A DNA stretch of 6,644 bases from Phycisphaerae bacterium. Lineage in GTDB: Bacteria > Planctomycetota > Phycisphaerae > UBA1845. The translations under genes were made by a program, and so were the position numbers. The stretch is from contig JAJDDU010000180.1 in assembly GCA_029260155.1 (NCBI GenBank), forward strand, positions 1-6,644, given 5' to 3'. Under the pieces are notes generated by a model. It ran no database searches. It saw only the letters and a list, made by a program, of their open reading frames with translations, and was not told where the DNA came from. This document shows, piece after piece, positions 5,658 through 6,644 of this stretch; within the stretch, counting starts at the first letter, position 1, and every line of letters starts with the position of its first letter.

Positions 5658-6473
5658 TCAATCGGCGGTGATGATCGTGCCGACGTCTTCGCCGTTGAGT
5701 GCCCGCGTCAGATTGCCCTCGACGAGTCCGTTGACGATTCGAATGGTCCGCGCGTGACGCGCATTTTGCATGAACTCCAGCACCGGCCACTCGACGACCA
5801 TGTCGTTCAGATCGAGCGCCATCAGTTCGGACACGGTGATCTTCGGAATGAACTTCGCGTTGCGGTCTTTCTTGGGGTCGGCTGTGTACAGGCCATCTTC
5901 GTCTTTGACATAGATCATCGAGCGGGCCCCGAACACTTCGCTGACCAGATACGAACCTGTATCGGTGCGGTGCGGAGGAAGACGCCCGACCTTGGGGTTC
6001 CGCTGCCAGAAAGTGTACGGCGGCATGCCGAAGAACACGACGGCTTGGCGTTCACTAAGGTACAACGGCAACTGCGGAAACTGAATCGGCTCGATGAATG
6101 GAATGCCGTGCTTGGCCAACAGATAGTGGATCATGCGCGCGTTTTGCATGCTCACGAATGTGCCAAGCACGCTCAGCACGCCCGTCGGCAGCCCGAGGTT
6201 GATCCCCACGCTGTACCCGTGCCTCGCCCGCGTGCCCGCGCCCGTGCCGAGGATCATCTTGTGATCGGGCAGGTTGGCGACGATCTCATCCATCAGCGGA
6301 AACACGGCTTTGCGGCCACGATCGATAATGCTCTGCCCGCCGAGTTTCACGACGTTGGCGTCGGGAAGGATACGCACGTCTGGGTTGTCGGCCGATAGGG
6401 CCATCAACCGCTCGTCGGTCAATGACCCCGCGACCAGCTTGGCCCCCAACTCTGTCAGCAAGTCGTTCGACAT
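5658..6473 (-). CDS. Molybdenum storage protein beta-subunit homologue (MosB-like amino-acid-kinase fold)
   Basis: The product has 271 residues, against about 270 for Azotobacter MosB as I recall it. The match is close along the whole length: SLTDERL near the N-terminus, RILPDANVVKLGGQSIIDRGR (34-54), ILGTGAGTRARHGYS (74-88), LAKHGIP (119-125), GMPPYTFW (149-156), YVKDEDGLYTADPKK (188-202), KFIPKITVSEL (207-217) and VNGLVEGNLTRALNGE followed by DVGTIITA. These fit an ATP-binding amino-acid-kinase fold. In the known storage protein, MosB pairs with MosA in an alpha3beta3 cage that builds polyoxomolybdate clusters. The downstream neighbour is the alpha-like paralogue, 22 nt away, which supports a hetero-oligomer. 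The ATG at 6473 is the first gene start in the unit and has only a weak purine stretch (AAGAA) in front. I see no Mo-box, molybdenum transporter or nitrogenase gene nearby, so the stored ligand is open. Confidence 0.87.
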   Translation of the reverse strand: MSNDLLTELGAKLVAGSLTDERLMALSADNPDVRILPDANVVKLGGQSIIDRGRKAVFPLMDEIVANLPDHKMILGTGAGTRARHGYSVGINLGLPTGVLSVLGTFVSMQNARMIHYLLAKHGIPFIEPIQFPQLPLYLSERQAVVFFGMPPYTFWQRNPKVGRLPPHRTDTGSYLVSEVFGARSMIYVKDEDGLYTADPKKDRNAKFIPKITVSELMALDLNDMVVEWPVLEFMQNARHARTIRIVNGLVEGNLTRALNGEDVGTIITAD

Positions 6474-6537
6474 TGGTTCTTATTACTCTGTCCGGTGGCC
6501 AAAATCCGTATCATCCTGAGGGGCACAGCCCCTTTTC

Positions 6538-6605
6538 GTCATGCTGAGCGTAGCGGAGCATCTTGCTCCGGAATCAGCAAGGTTTCTCGCTTCGCTCGGA
6601 ATGAC
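6538..6605. repeat. Interspersed-type imperfect palindrome (REP/MITE-like)
   Basis: The arms GTCATGCTGAGCGTAGCG (6538-6555) and CGCTTCGCTCGGAATGAC (6588-6605) are inverted copies with three mismatches in 18. Inside, TTGCT (6563-6567) and AGCAA (6576-6580) can form an inner stem. The phrase 'GTCAT-C-GAGCG-AGCG ... CGCTTCGCTC-GAATGAC' closely resembles short palindromic repeats that I recall as abundant between genes in many uncultured bacterial genomes. It lies upstream of the mosB-like gene, in the 171-nt gene-free right edge. A small adjacent hairpin (GGGGC 6520-6524, GCCCC 6528-6532) may belong to the same element. Confidence 0.65.
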
Positions 6606-6644
6606 AAGATGGTCATGCACGTCGCGCCCTTACAGCGCTGCATG

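Noticed and set aside
5601..6398. Plus-strand open frame of 265 codons opposite the mosB-like gene
   Set aside because: It is an antisense shadow in high-GC coding DNA. The minus strand encodes a full-length match to a known family.
4790..6473. Both kinase-fold genes as true UMP kinase (pyrH), suggested by the neighbouring pyrD
   Set aside because: The GTGxGxRxRH loop, IPPHR-x-D motif, length near 270-280 and paired arrangement fit MosA/MosB. The UMP-kinase GGGN-x-FRG loop is missing.
6520..6536. Plus-strand intrinsic terminator (GGGGC-ACA-GCCCC then TTTT)
   Set aside because: No plus-strand gene ends before it, and the stem is only 5 bp. It more likely belongs to the adjacent interspersed repeat.
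1..6644. CRISPR array, tRNA, rRNA or insertion-sequence gene
   Set aside because: No regularly spaced direct repeats, no cloverleaf or rRNA signature and no transposase motif were seen on either strand.

Overview
The window reads as a piece of a high-GC bacterial chromosome, most likely from the Planctomycetota (a Phycisphaerae-like or related uncultured lineage). That assignment is inference. It rests mainly on the secreted cysteine-rich protein at the left edge, whose CC...VC.ID.FCC...WD..C repeats and 'DIWYTY' beta-sandwich domain are, from memory, typical of that phylum. All seven genes supported here lie on the minus strand, so transcription runs from right to left. The long plus-strand open frames are antisense shadows.

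Reading in the direction of transcription, the right edge (6474-6644) is gene-free and holds a 68-bp imperfect palindrome of the interspersed-repeat type. Next come two paralogous amino-acid-kinase-fold genes (5658-6473 and 4790-5635). Their sequences match the beta and alpha subunits of the molybdenum storage protein (MosB, MosA) much better than they match a true UMP kinase. After a 40-nt gap follows a class 1B dihydroorotate dehydrogenase (pyrD, 3802-4749). After 78 nt comes a methylglutaconyl-CoA-hydratase-like crotonase (2941-3723), with a possible promoter of its own. The order mosB-like, mosA-like, pyrD looks like an operon, with the crotonase possibly added by read-through.

A 223-nt spacer with nested inverted repeats leads into a second unit. 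This consists of a membrane-anchored SPFH/band-7 protein (1590-2717) and, 23 nt downstream, a small single-span membrane protein (1210-1566) with a very strong ribosome binding site. A further 150-nt spacer contains a fair sigma70-like promoter, a dyad over the predicted transcription start, and two mutually exclusive GC-rich hairpins. It leads into the secreted cysteine-rich protein (1059 down to 1), which is cut by the window edge.

The most interesting point is the MosA/MosB-like pair. The overall subunit signatures are clear, including the subunit-specific N-terminal segments. However, the alpha-like subunit lacks the residues that I recall as polyoxomolybdate ligands in Azotobacter MosA, and carries a beta-type PPY-x-LW motif instead. 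The pair may therefore store or bind something else, or act as an uncharacterised nucleotide-binding complex linked to pyrimidine synthesis through pyrD. No tool-based search was possible; all family comparisons are from memory.
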